64,000 bases of DNA from Algoriphagus vanfongensis DSM 17529 (GTDB taxonomy: Bacteria; Bacteroidota; Bacteroidia; Cytophagales; Cyclobacteriaceae). Positions 34,598 through 44,160 of this stretch are shown piece by piece. Numbering within the stretch: the first letter of the stretch is position 1; each line of letters opens with the position of its first letter. Under the pieces are notes generated by a model. It was not told the origin of the DNA. It did not search any database and was given only the letters and a program-made list of their open reading frames with translations. Location: positions 248,001 to 312,000 of the forward strand of contig NZ_AUBX01000014.1 in the NCBI RefSeq assembly GCF_000429465.1, in the 5' to 3' direction. The position numbers and the translations under genes were made by a program.

Positions 34598-35665
34598 ATG
34601 AAAAAGTACATTTTACAATTTGGAATTGCATTTTCCATCTTAGTCACAGCCTGTCAACCGAAAGACAAAAGCTCTGAAGATACCGCTTCGACAGCTGACT
34701 CCACTGTATCTGTCACCAAAGACAATTACGCTCTCGTCATGACTGACTTGGCTATGCAGAAGGAATTTGTGCAAGGAGCAGACAACACCTGGAACCATCA
34801 TCGCAAGCCTATGCCGCTTGATGCTCAGCCTGCCCCTATGATGAACCGGGACACCAATTATTCCTTTGCGATTTTGGATGGTGGCGGAGATGTAGCTATC
34901 ACATTACCCGAAAATGATGGTCGCTACATGTCGCTTCACGTGATGAATCATGACCATGTCACTCTTGGAGTATTCTATGGACCTGGAAGATATGTAATCC
35001 CAGCGGACAAGTCCAGTGACTTTTTTTACGCCAATGTGAGGATGCAAATCGACGCTAGCAGTCCAGAAGACATTCAAAAAGTAAACGATTTCCAAGACTT
35101 ACTCAAGATAGAGTACCTCAATGGATATCAGCCACAATCTTTTCAAGTTACCAACTGGAACATGGATGAATTTAAAGAAGTGCATGCTCACTATGTGGCT
35201 ATAGCACAAAAAGAAGGAGTCAGAGGGACCATGGGCACACTGGATAGCCCTGTGTCTTTGGAGGACAAAAACCGGGGAGTATCTATCGCTACGGGTCTAT
35301 TACCAGACAAAGATGCTGTATATCTGACCGAAAGCTACAATCTAGATAATAGCAAGGCACACAAAGTCACCTATCAAGTACCGGAAATGAAAGATCCCAA
35401 CCTTGGGTTTTACTCGATCACCATTTATGGAGATGACCAATATCTCAAAACAGACCAAGGATCTACGATCAGTAATACTGAAATCCAATTAAATGCAGAC
35501 GGCAAATCCTTTGACTTGTACTATGTCCCACAGGATCAATTTGACCAAGCCGACTTCACCAACAAACTCTTGATGCCTACCCAACCATTCTGGATCAATT
35601 TCAGGGTATATATGCCCTCTGATGCTGTGGTAAGTGGGGAATACGAATTAGCCGAAATCAAATAA
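34598..35665 (+). CDS. DUF1254/DUF1214 domain lipoprotein, copy 1
   Basis: 355 residues. Lipobox ILVTAC at the N-terminus. DUF1254-like N-terminal part (MNRDTNYSFAILDGGGDVAI, DGRYMSLHVMNHDHV) and a DUF1214-like C-terminal half (NLGFYSITIYGDDQYL, YYVPQDQFDQ, PFWINFRVYMPSD). These secreted proteins are widespread but no reaction is established. It lies 6 bp before a paralogue with the same architecture, so the pair is one operon. Confidence 0.85.
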   Translation: MKKYILQFGIAFSILVTACQPKDKSSEDTASTADSTVSVTKDNYALVMTDLAMQKEFVQGADNTWNHHRKPMPLDAQPAPMMNRDTNYSFAILDGGGDVAITLPENDGRYMSLHVMNHDHVTLGVFYGPGRYVIPADKSSDFFYANVRMQIDASSPEDIQKVNDFQDLLKIEYLNGYQPQSFQVTNWNMDEFKEVHAHYVAIAQKEGVRGTMGTLDSPVSLEDKNRGVSIATGLLPDKDAVYLTESYNLDNSKAHKVTYQVPEMKDPNLGFYSITIYGDDQYLKTDQGSTISNTEIQLNADGKSFDLYYVPQDQFDQADFTNKLLMPTQPFWINFRVYMPSDAVVSGEYELAEIK

Positions 35666-35671
35666 TCGCAA

Positions 35672-37021
35672 ATGTTTCAACCGCCCACTCACAAGCACTT
35701 TCATGAAAAACCATTTGCATTACTACTCGCCATAAGCCTTCTCTATTCCTGTCAAACAAAGGAATCTCAAGAAGCCACAATCCCAAGTAACTCAGAAATC
35801 GTCGAATCTTACGTCTATCTACTCAGCCGCGCCTTAGTCGTGCGACAGGAGCAAATGGATTTTGAAGGCACGGGTCTCGAGTACAACTCCATCAAATACA
35901 ACGAGGCAGGCAAGGCTGATTTTGTCAATCCCAATCTGGATGTGGCTTATATGGAAGCTTGGATTGCGGTGGATGAAAAGTCCGCTGTGATCATCGAGAT
36001 TCCTGAGATCAAAGACCGGTACTACACTGTCCAGCTTCTTGACGGCTGGGGAGAGGTGATTGTTAACCTCAATGAGCGCAATTTCCCTGACCATCCCTTT
36101 GGCAAGTTTGCTCTCGTACTGGAAAATGCACAGGTGGATATTCCTGAGGATGCCCTGAAAATCCCAGTCTATACGGACAAAATAAAAATGCTCGCTCGAG
36201 TCGAGCTTCAGGATGACCTGGAGGCAGCGGTGGCTTTGCAAAAGCAGTTTCAGATGAGCGTCATAGGCACCCCTGTCATCGCTCCAACTATTGACTTTCC
36301 AAACTTCACCAACCAGGCTCCTCCGCAATCCAATCTTTTTGAATACACGGAGGTTTTTCTCCAGTCCTCGGATGAAAAAATGGAAAATGACAGCATCCAG
36401 ACTTTGACTCGGGAAATCGGACAATACCTTGCAGATCATCCCGAAAGTTCTAGTCGGATAGACAGTGTGATCACCAAAGAAGCCTTACCGAAATTTATCA
36501 ACTACGCGATCACCGAAGCTGGCAAATTTGAAAACGGATGGCTGGCTACCTTGCTGGCGGGCAACTACGACAGCAACTATTGGACTCGAACCGCCGCCAA
36601 TTTTGTAGGCATCTGGGCAAATACCTCCGAGGAAGTCATTTATTTCATCGCTTCCAAAGATGCCAATGGAGAAGCCTTGGGCAGTGGAAAATCCTATTCT
36701 CTGACTTTCCCCAAGGAGAGCCTTCCAGGAGATCAGGTCAATGGATTTTGGTCGGTAATTCTAGTGGACTTCCCCAACTATCGTGTGGTGGAAAACGAGC
36801 TAAACCGCTTCAACTTCAACAACTATTCGGAATTCACCTATCACCCTGACGGTTCGCTGACACTCTATATCGCACCGGAGCTTCAGAGCGACTGGCCCAA
36901 GTCCAACTGGCTACCTTCTCCGAAAGAAGGTCTTTTCAACCTGACACTTCGCTCCTATGTGCCCAAGGAAAATGTGCTACGGGGAGATTGGTTTCCGACA
37001 GGTCTAGCGCCTTTAGAATAG
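35672..37021 (+). CDS. DUF1254/DUF1214 domain lipoprotein, copy 2
   Basis: 449 residues, lipobox SLLYSC. Paralogue of the preceding gene with a fuller DUF1254 region: NPNLDVAYMEAWIAVDEKSA, RYYTVQLLDGWGEVIVNLNE, and a DUF1214 tail FWSVILVDFPNYRVV ... PKSNWLPSPKEGLFNLTLR. Family function is unknown. Closed by a terminator 22 bp after the stop. Confidence 0.87.
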   Translation: MFQPPTHKHFHEKPFALLLAISLLYSCQTKESQEATIPSNSEIVESYVYLLSRALVVRQEQMDFEGTGLEYNSIKYNEAGKADFVNPNLDVAYMEAWIAVDEKSAVIIEIPEIKDRYYTVQLLDGWGEVIVNLNERNFPDHPFGKFALVLENAQVDIPEDALKIPVYTDKIKMLARVELQDDLEAAVALQKQFQMSVIGTPVIAPTIDFPNFTNQAPPQSNLFEYTEVFLQSSDEKMENDSIQTLTREIGQYLADHPESSSRIDSVITKEALPKFINYAITEAGKFENGWLATLLAGNYDSNYWTRTAANFVGIWANTSEEVIYFIASKDANGEALGSGKSYSLTFPKESLPGDQVNGFWSVILVDFPNYRVVENELNRFNFNNYSEFTYHPDGSLTLYIAPELQSDWPKSNWLPSPKEGLFNLTLRSYVPKENVLRGDWFPTGLAPLE

Positions 37022-37043
37022 TTTGAAATTCATTGATCTCAAC

Positions 37044-37076
37044 AAGCCTGCTACTTTCAGAGTGGCAGGCTTTTTT
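37044..37076 (+). terminator. Intrinsic terminator after the DUF1254 pair
   Basis: AAGCCTGCTAC (37044-37054) pairs with GTGGCAGGCTT (37062-37072), one G-U pair, loop TTTCAGA, followed by TTTTTT. Confidence 0.9.
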
Positions 37077-37267
37077 ATGTCTGTCCTTTAATAGCCCACA
37101 CTCCTCACAACCACCACAACAAACTAAAAATCAACATATTAAACATAGTCAAGCATTTTATGCTCACAAATTGTCGAAAGAAAAAAAACTATTTTTTCAA
37201 GCTGAGATAATAGAGACTATTGAAAAATTAGTAGTATTAGTACACCAATTACTTTAACAATAAACCT

Positions 37268-40060
37268 ATGATATTCAACACATTTCGAAGTGTTTGCTTC
37301 GGAGTAGTGGCAGGATGCTTTCTTTTTGCCTGTGAAGAAAAAGAAGAGCCCGCTACCAAGCCCGACGACAATCGCTTTACTCCCGTCACCCTTGCTGAGG
37401 GCATGGACGAACCTATGGAAATGACATTTCTGCCGGACGGCAAAATCCTCTTTGTAGAACGTAAAGGAGGCGTCAAAATCCTAGACCAGGATTCACGCGA
37501 AGTCACTCTTGTCGCCACCATCCCGGTCAACACCAAATACACCAATAAAGAAGGAGTAACCCGTGAGGCGGAGGAAGGCCTGATGGGAGTCATCGCCCAC
37601 CCAGATTACGCCCAAAACAACTGGATCTATATGTACTATGCAGATCCAGTAGACACCAAACACGTTTTGGCTCGATGGGAACTGAGAGGCAATGAACTGG
37701 TGGAATCTTCCAAGAAAATAGTTCTAGAAATTCCTACGCAACGCGAAGAGTGCTGCCATACTGGCGGCGGGATGGTTTTTGACGAAGAAGGAAACCTATT
37801 TTTAACTGTAGGAAACAACACCGTCAATCCAAGGTCTGGTTCTTCCAACTTGGATGATAGACCTGGTCAGGAAAACAATGATGATCAGAGAGCTCCAGGC
37901 AATACAAATGATCTAAGAGGAAAAATCTTGAGAATCCATCCAGAAGATGATGGAAGCTATACAATCCCTGAAGGCAATCTATTTCCTCCCGGAACAGAAA
38001 AAACCCGCCCAGAAATCTACACCATGGGCCATAGAAATCCCTGGAGACCGACTTTGGACAGCAAAACAGGCTTTCTCTATTGGGGTGAGGTCGGACCTGA
38101 TGCATCGGTAGATTCGATCTGGGGTCCAAAAGGCTATGATGAATTCAATCAGGCAAAAGGTCCTGGATTTTTCGGTTGGCCTTATTTCATCGGAAACAAT
38201 TTCCCTTACATCCAGCATGATTTTGACACCGACACCTACGGTCAGCCTTTCGATGTCAATAAGCCAGTCAACGAATCCCGAAACAACACCGGACTGAGAG
38301 AACTCCCCACCCCTGTAGTACCTGCCATGATCTATTATCCTTATGGGATTTCAGATGAATTTCCAGAATTGGGAAGCTCAGGTAGATCTGCCACAGGAGG
38401 ACCTGTTTTCAGAAAAGCAGATTTTGCAGACGACTCTCCTTTCACTTTCCCGGCTTACTACGAGGGCAAATGGCTGATTGTAGATTTCATGAGAGGCTGG
38501 ATCTATGCGGTGAGCATGGATGAAAATGGCGATATGACCGGTATGGAAAGATTTCTTCCAGGTCAGACTTTCAGCTCGGCTATCGATATGGATTTTGGGC
38601 CGGATGGAGCCTTGTATATTTTGGAGTACGGATCGGCTTGGTTTCGGGGCAATGCAAACTCTAGAATCGTAAAAATAGAATTCAACAAAGGCAACAGAAA
38701 ACCAAACGTCTCGGTACAGGCCGATCGATTAGCAGGGGCAGTTCCTTTGACTGTGAACTTCAATTCGGAAGGAACGGATGATTTTGACGATTATGATCAA
38801 AACAAACTAAGCTATACTTGGGCAATCACCAACGAGTCTGGTTTTAATCAAACGCTGGAAGGATCAAGCCCAAGTTTCAATTTCCAGGAAGCAGACAATT
38901 ACACGGCCACGCTTACCGTCACGGACACCAAGGGAGAAAGCAACAGTGCGCAGTTGGAAATCACTGCGGGAAACGAACCTCCACAGGTGACTATTGATTT
39001 TGGCAATCAGAATAAAACTTTCTGGTTTGGTGACAAGCAGATGAATTATGTAGTTCAGGTGGAAGATGAGGAAGATGGCTCTACTACCGATGGAAGCATC
39101 AAGGCGGAAGAAGTCGCGGTGACATTTGACTACGTTCCCGCAGGCTTTGATCCGATTGAGATCGCTTCCAAGCAGTCTGGAGCAGAGAGCGCCGCCATTC
39201 TGAATTTGGGTAAAAACCTGATCGAGGCGAGCGATTGCAAAGCCTGTCATCAATACACATCCACTTCGATTGGCCCAAGCTACCAAGCAGTCGCTGAGAA
39301 ATACCCTAACTCGGATGAAAACACCAATTACCTGGTCGGAAAGATCATCAATGGTGGTTCAGGCGTCTGGGGAGATCATGCCATGAGTGCCCATCCGCAG
39401 CTTTCTCAGGCAGATGCCAAACGCATGGTGGACTACATTCTCAGTATGGATGATACTCAGGCGACAGTCAGTTCTTTGCCTTTGAGTGGAAATGTCCAAG
39501 TCGCAATTCCTGAGGGAGAAAATGAAGGCGGCAGCTTCCTATTGAGAGCATCCTATTCTGACAAAGGATCAGGTGAAATCGGCTCGCTTTCGGGAGTGGA
39601 TTTCGTAGCACTAAAAAGTCCATTTGTAGATCCTCAGAGCTCCGTGGATCGAAAAGGAGTCCAGCTATTGACCACTCCGAGCATCAACTTTATGGTTCAG
39701 GGAGACGGTTCCTATTTTGCTTTGGAAAGTATTGATTTGACTGGAGTCTCTGCGATCGATGTCTTGGCAAGTATCACTTCCCGAAATGGAGCCATAGGTG
39801 GATCTGTCGAAATCCGATTAGACTCACCGACCGGCAAAATATTGGGAACTTCCGAAAGCATCGGCATCAAAGAAGGCGGAGGCTTCAGACCTCCAGAAGG
39901 CATGTCATTCGTAGAATGGAGACGGCAGCAGGCCAATCGTGCCAAAGTTATGATCGAGTCAACTTCTGGAATCCACGACCTCTATTTCATATTTAAGAAT
40001 CCTTCTGCCACGGGCGGAGAAACCTTGATGAGTATCACGGAAATCGAATTTATTAAATAA
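37268..40060 (+). CDS. Secreted sugar dehydrogenase fused to PKD, cytochrome c and carbohydrate-binding domains
   Basis: 930-residue lipoprotein (lipobox FLFAC). Residues about 40-470 form a glucose/sorbosone dehydrogenase beta-propeller (EEGLMGVIAHPDYAQNNWIY, ECCHTGGGMVFDEEGNLFL, YTMGHRNPWRPTLD). A PKD-type domain follows at about 478-566 and a cytochrome c domain with CKACH (Cys657, Cys660, His661) and a distal Met region (HAMSAHP). The C-terminal 200 residues look like a carbohydrate-binding jelly roll. PQQ or another cofactor would pass electrons internally to the haem. First of three secreted genes in series, ending at a terminator. Confidence 0.9.
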   Translation: MIFNTFRSVCFGVVAGCFLFACEEKEEPATKPDDNRFTPVTLAEGMDEPMEMTFLPDGKILFVERKGGVKILDQDSREVTLVATIPVNTKYTNKEGVTREAEEGLMGVIAHPDYAQNNWIYMYYADPVDTKHVLARWELRGNELVESSKKIVLEIPTQREECCHTGGGMVFDEEGNLFLTVGNNTVNPRSGSSNLDDRPGQENNDDQRAPGNTNDLRGKILRIHPEDDGSYTIPEGNLFPPGTEKTRPEIYTMGHRNPWRPTLDSKTGFLYWGEVGPDASVDSIWGPKGYDEFNQAKGPGFFGWPYFIGNNFPYIQHDFDTDTYGQPFDVNKPVNESRNNTGLRELPTPVVPAMIYYPYGISDEFPELGSSGRSATGGPVFRKADFADDSPFTFPAYYEGKWLIVDFMRGWIYAVSMDENGDMTGMERFLPGQTFSSAIDMDFGPDGALYILEYGSAWFRGNANSRIVKIEFNKGNRKPNVSVQADRLAGAVPLTVNFNSEGTDDFDDYDQNKLSYTWAITNESGFNQTLEGSSPSFNFQEADNYTATLTVTDTKGESNSAQLEITAGNEPPQVTIDFGNQNKTFWFGDKQMNYVVQVEDEEDGSTTDGSIKAEEVAVTFDYVPAGFDPIEIASKQSGAESAAILNLGKNLIEASDCKACHQYTSTSIGPSYQAVAEKYPNSDENTNYLVGKIINGGSGVWGDHAMSAHPQLSQADAKRMVDYILSMDDTQATVSSLPLSGNVQVAIPEGENEGGSFLLRASYSDKGSGEIGSLSGVDFVALKSPFVDPQSSVDRKGVQLLTTPSINFMVQGDGSYFALESIDLTGVSAIDVLASITSRNGAIGGSVEIRLDSPTGKILGTSESIGIKEGGGFRPPEGMSFVEWRRQQANRAKVMIESTSGIHDLYFIFKNPSATGGETLMSITEIEFIK

Positions 40061-40078
40061 GAAAAAAGCTCAACATCT

Positions 40079-40113
40079 GATAGCCAAGGGGGAAATCTCT
40101 TGGCTATCTTTTT
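40079..40113 (+). terminator. Intrinsic terminator between the sugar dehydrogenase and DUF1549 genes
   Basis: GATAGCCAAG (40079-40088) pairs with CTTGGCTATC (40099-40108), followed by TTTTT. It overlaps the extreme 5' end of the longest frame of the next gene, which argues that the real start is further downstream. Confidence 0.88.
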
Positions 40114-40219
40114 GCTTTCTAGTAAGATAGCAAGCTCAGGCCATTTGTCAAATAAAGCCTGTTCAGGACAGATAGTTTGGGCAAAAACCTTATATTTTTT
40201 CCTGAAAAATGGAAACAAA

Positions 40220-42697
40220 TTGACCGAAAGACGCCCATTCCTGCTAGCTACTTCATGCTATAAAAAGCTGATTTTATTACCTCTTCTTGCCTTGGGGGTC
40301 GTTTTCCCCATTTTGGCTCAAGACGGATCAAGCTCCAGTATATTTTGGCTTTGGGAGTTTTTTGGAAGACTGCATCCGATGATTGTGCATTTTCCGATTG
40401 CCCTACTTCTTTTTGCAGCTTTTCTGGAATTACACACCTTAAACAACTACCATCAATCCATGAGAAAGGCCATCAACTTGATGGTTCATTTCGGAGCTAT
40501 TGCAGTCCTAGCCTCAGTACTTTTTGGCTTGCTCTTGGCAGAAAGTGAAGGCACTTCTGGCTCTATTTTGGATCTGCACAAGTACCTTGGCATTGCAGCT
40601 GCAATCCTGAGCATTGCTCTCTTCGTCTCAGTAAGGAAAGCTGAAAAGCACCCCAATTCAATCAAAATCTACCGAGGTCTTTTATGGATCACAGCCATCG
40701 GAGTGGGATTTGCGGGACATTATGGAGCAAGTTTGACCCATGGAGAATCCTTCTTGACGGAGACTTTGCCTTTCCAAAATGCAGGAGAAGCGCCAGAATC
40801 CATCACGATCAATCTTGCATCTTTCCAAAATGAGCTTTCCTCCAATCAAGAAGTAGAGCTCGTCACCAATGTCCGGTCTATTTTTGCGCACAACTGTTAC
40901 AAATGCCACTCTGGAGCCAAAATTGAAGGAGAACTAAGATTGGACGAAAAAGAATTCATTTTTGCTGGGGGTGAAAGCGGACCAATATTCCAAGCAGGAA
41001 ATCCAGCCAATAGTGACTTGATTCGAAGAATTTCTCTCTCAAAAAGTCACAAAGATGTCATGCCCTCCAAGGGCAAACTTTTGTCCAAAGAGGAAATTCA
41101 AGTACTCACGATCTGGGTGGAAAAAGGCGCACCTTGGCCCGATAAGGCGGACAATTTCTCTGTTTATCGAGTGGCTGATTTGGCACCGAGAAAACCCAAC
41201 CTGCCTCCTGCCAAAAATGGGCTTTCTAACCCTATAGACCGATTGGTTGATCGGTATTTTGAAGAACACGCTATCCAATGGACTGAGGACATCGATGAGC
41301 GCACTTTCTTGAGAAGGGCATATTTGGACATCATTGGTTTGGTTCCAAGCCCAGAGGAATTGGAGGAATTTGAAAACAGTCCTGAGACAAACAAAAGGGA
41401 GGTCTGGGTCGAGAAGCTCCTAAGCCAAAAAGATGATTATTCCCAACATTGGCTGACTTTCTGGAACGACGCCCTTCGCAATGACTACACAGGAACCGGG
41501 TACATCACAGGAGGAAGATTTGCCATTACAGATTGGATTTATAATTCTTTGAGAGAAAACAAACCTTACGATCTTTTTGTCAAGGAACTGCTGAACCCGA
41601 CAGAAAAATCCAAAGGATTTATCGAGGGGATTCGCTGGAGAGGCACTGTCAATGCCTCTCAGCGCACCGAAATGCAAGCTGCCCAGAATGTAGGACAAGT
41701 GATTCTTGGGCTAAATTTAAAATGCGCTTCCTGCCATGACAGTTTTATATCGGACTGGAAACTCGAAGAATCCTATGCTTTTGCCAACATTTTTGCAGAT
41801 TCTACTCTGGAGATCAGCCGGTGCGAAAAACCAACGGGTAAAATGGCCCAAACCAAAATTCTATGGGAAGAACTGGGCGAAATAGACAGCTTGGCCACCA
41901 AAGCCGAAAAACTTCAGCAACTAGCTGATCAGCTCGTCCAACCCAAAAACGGGCGGCTTTCCCGCACCATAGTCAATCGAATCTGGAAACAAATGATGGG
42001 AAGAGGAATCGTGGAACCAGTCGACGAAATGGATAATGAGCCCTGGAGTCAGGACTTATTAGATTGGCTGGCTTCGGACTTCACTGATAACGGCTATGAC
42101 ATCAAACGCTTGATCAAGCAAATCGCCACCTCGAAAATCTACCAAAGTCAATCCATTCCAGTTCCTTCATCGGATTTCCTCTTGGCTGAAGACTATCTGT
42201 TTGAAGGAATGATCAGAAGAAGGATGACAGCAGAGCAGTTCTCGGATGCAGTTTCGCTTTTGGCGGCTCCGCTATTCGATTCCACGGAAGTCAAATTCAA
42301 ACCCTATGAACTCATTCCCGAGGCCTCACAAAACCGAGGCTTTGCAAGAGCATCTCTGGTAGCAAATAATGAGTTTCTTAAAGCATTAGGTCGTCCTACT
42401 CGGGAAATCGTATCCACTAGCAGGGATTCTCAGGCAAGCTTGCTGCAGGCATTAGAACTGAGTAATGGCGACAAACTGAATTCAGCGCTTCAAAAGGGAG
42501 CAGAAACTTGGATAGCTACCTATCCTGATTCTGAAAAATTAACCCGTGAGCTATTTGCCAAAGCTGTATTGCGTGAGCCAAACGCCAGGGAAATGGAAGT
42601 GGCGATGCAAACCTTTGGCGAAAAACCAGCCCCTCCGGAAGTTCAGGATTTCCTATGGGCACTATTCCTTTCACCAGAATTCCAGATGATCTATTAA
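40220..42697 (+). CDS. DUF2231-PSCyt1-DUF1549-DUF1553 dihaem membrane protein
   Basis: About 825 residues from TTG 40220; no in-frame ATG exists before residue 52, and the frame upstream to 40100 crosses a terminator. The N-terminal part holds several membrane helices (LHPMIVHFPIALLLFAAFLE, DUF2231-like). Then comes a planctomycete-type cytochrome c with NCYKCH (Cys226) and VMPSKGKLLS, DUF1549 (RTFLRRAYLDIIGLVPSPEE), a second haem motif LKCASCHD (Cys502) and DUF1553 to the end. Such proteins are paired with DUF1501 proteins, as here. Function unknown; electron transfer linked to degradation is suspected. Confidence 0.88.
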   Translation: MTERRPFLLATSCYKKLILLPLLALGVVFPILAQDGSSSSIFWLWEFFGRLHPMIVHFPIALLLFAAFLELHTLNNYHQSMRKAINLMVHFGAIAVLASVLFGLLLAESEGTSGSILDLHKYLGIAAAILSIALFVSVRKAEKHPNSIKIYRGLLWITAIGVGFAGHYGASLTHGESFLTETLPFQNAGEAPESITINLASFQNELSSNQEVELVTNVRSIFAHNCYKCHSGAKIEGELRLDEKEFIFAGGESGPIFQAGNPANSDLIRRISLSKSHKDVMPSKGKLLSKEEIQVLTIWVEKGAPWPDKADNFSVYRVADLAPRKPNLPPAKNGLSNPIDRLVDRYFEEHAIQWTEDIDERTFLRRAYLDIIGLVPSPEELEEFENSPETNKREVWVEKLLSQKDDYSQHWLTFWNDALRNDYTGTGYITGGRFAITDWIYNSLRENKPYDLFVKELLNPTEKSKGFIEGIRWRGTVNASQRTEMQAAQNVGQVILGLNLKCASCHDSFISDWKLEESYAFANIFADSTLEISRCEKPTGKMAQTKILWEELGEIDSLATKAEKLQQLADQLVQPKNGRLSRTIVNRIWKQMMGRGIVEPVDEMDNEPWSQDLLDWLASDFTDNGYDIKRLIKQIATSKIYQSQSIPVPSSDFLLAEDYLFEGMIRRRMTAEQFSDAVSLLAAPLFDSTEVKFKPYELIPEASQNRGFARASLVANNEFLKALGRPTREIVSTSRDSQASLLQALELSNGDKLNSALQKGAETWIATYPDSEKLTRELFAKAVLREPNAREMEVAMQTFGEKPAPPEVQDFLWALFLSPEFQMIY

Positions 42698-42700
42698 GTT

Positions 42701-44131
42701 ATGAATTACCTCAAAAGCAGACGGGATTTTCTCAAAAGAACTAGTGCAGCCGCCATGGCTACCATGGGAATGGGTGCTCCTTTGGCAGGGCTTCTGTCCT
42801 CCTGCGAAAGCAAAATGAACTCCACTGCAGACTCTGTTATTTTGCTTTTTATGGCCGGTGGGATGGCCCATACCGAAACTTTTGACCCAAAAAAACACAC
42901 CCCTTTCCGCAAGGGAATGGAAGCTAAAGAAATCCTCAGCACGTTCCCTTCAATCCCGACAAAGCTGGATGGAATTCAGTTTTCGGAAGGACTGGAAAAC
43001 ATCGCATCCATTATGGACAAAGGCACCTTGATCAGGTCTTACCAAGCAGCTGATTTGGGGCATATTTTGCATACCAGGCATCAATATCACTTCCACACCT
43101 GTTACGAACCGCCCCAATCAGTCGTAGTGCCTCATTTGGGAAGTTGGATAGCTAAAGAAAAAGGCGCTCTGAACCCAGTCATTCCACCATTCATCAATAT
43201 TGGGCAGCGCTTTTCAGTAGGAGAAGGTGAAGAATTAAAGGCCTTTCATACCGCTGGCTTTTTGGGCTCGGAATACGGCCCTTTTATGATCCCTGACCCC
43301 ACTTCCGGACTGGACTCAGTGCGTCCACCTGTCGGGATGGACAGCAAGCGATTCGAATCCAGAAACCAATTATACAAAGATCTGATTGCAGCAGGGCCAA
43401 TGGGAGAATTTGGCTCAGACTATCAAAAGGAATCCCTAAAGCGATCCATGGAACAAGCCTATATCCTCCTCAACTCTCCGGAAGCGAAAGCCTTTGATCT
43501 GAGTCAGGAGCCTCGGGCTAGCTACGAAAAATACAATACTGGGAAATTCGGTTTGGGATGTCTTTTGGCTAAGCGGCTAGTCGATCAAGGTGCCCGCTAT
43601 ATCACCGTGACCACTGAATACGAACCGTTTTTGGGTTGGGATACGCATGACAATGGACATACACGTCTCAAGGACATGAAAAAATTGATCGACGCACCTA
43701 TCGCTCAACTCATTAAAGACTTGGATGAAAGCGGCAAATTGGACCGCACCATCGTGTTAGTGGCAAGTGAATTCAGTCGCGATATGTTGACCGAAGGAAG
43801 ACCTGACCTGAAAGTGAAAGATCAGGTGGAAGTTCCGGATATCGTAGAGGACTTGAAAAACTTCGGAATGCACCGACATTTTACCGATGGATGCTCCATG
43901 CTGATGTTTGGCGGCGGCATCAAAAAAGGCCATGTCTTTGGAAAAACTGCTGACGAACGCCCTTGCAAAACCATTGAAGATCCGATCAAAATCGATGGAA
44001 TTCACCAAACCATTTACCATGCTCTGGGAATCGCTCCGGATTTGAACTATGAGATAGAGCAAAGGCCTTTTTACACGACTCCAGATGGACATGGAAAAGT
44101 AGCTTATGGCTTACTATCATCAGAATCTTGA
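42701..44131 (+). CDS. Tat-exported DUF1501 protein
   Basis: 476 residues. Twin-arginine motif SRRDFLKRTS followed by a hydrophobic region with a possible lipobox GLLSSC. The DUF1501 core (alkaline-phosphatase/sulfatase superfamily-like) shows VILLFMAGGMAHTETFDPKK, LGHILHTRHQYHFHTCY, and GWDTHDNGHTRLKDM, whose His/Asp residues would bind metal. It starts 3 bp after the DUF1549 stop, a tight pair. The catalysed reaction is not established. Confidence 0.9.
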   Translation: MNYLKSRRDFLKRTSAAAMATMGMGAPLAGLLSSCESKMNSTADSVILLFMAGGMAHTETFDPKKHTPFRKGMEAKEILSTFPSIPTKLDGIQFSEGLENIASIMDKGTLIRSYQAADLGHILHTRHQYHFHTCYEPPQSVVVPHLGSWIAKEKGALNPVIPPFINIGQRFSVGEGEELKAFHTAGFLGSEYGPFMIPDPTSGLDSVRPPVGMDSKRFESRNQLYKDLIAAGPMGEFGSDYQKESLKRSMEQAYILLNSPEAKAFDLSQEPRASYEKYNTGKFGLGCLLAKRLVDQGARYITVTTEYEPFLGWDTHDNGHTRLKDMKKLIDAPIAQLIKDLDESGKLDRTIVLVASEFSRDMLTEGRPDLKVKDQVEVPDIVEDLKNFGMHRHFTDGCSMLMFGGGIKKGHVFGKTADERPCKTIEDPIKIDGIHQTIYHALGIAPDLNYEIEQRPFYTTPDGHGKVAYGLLSSES

Positions 44132-44160
44132 GCCTTCAAAGGCCAGTTTCATTCCTCAAT

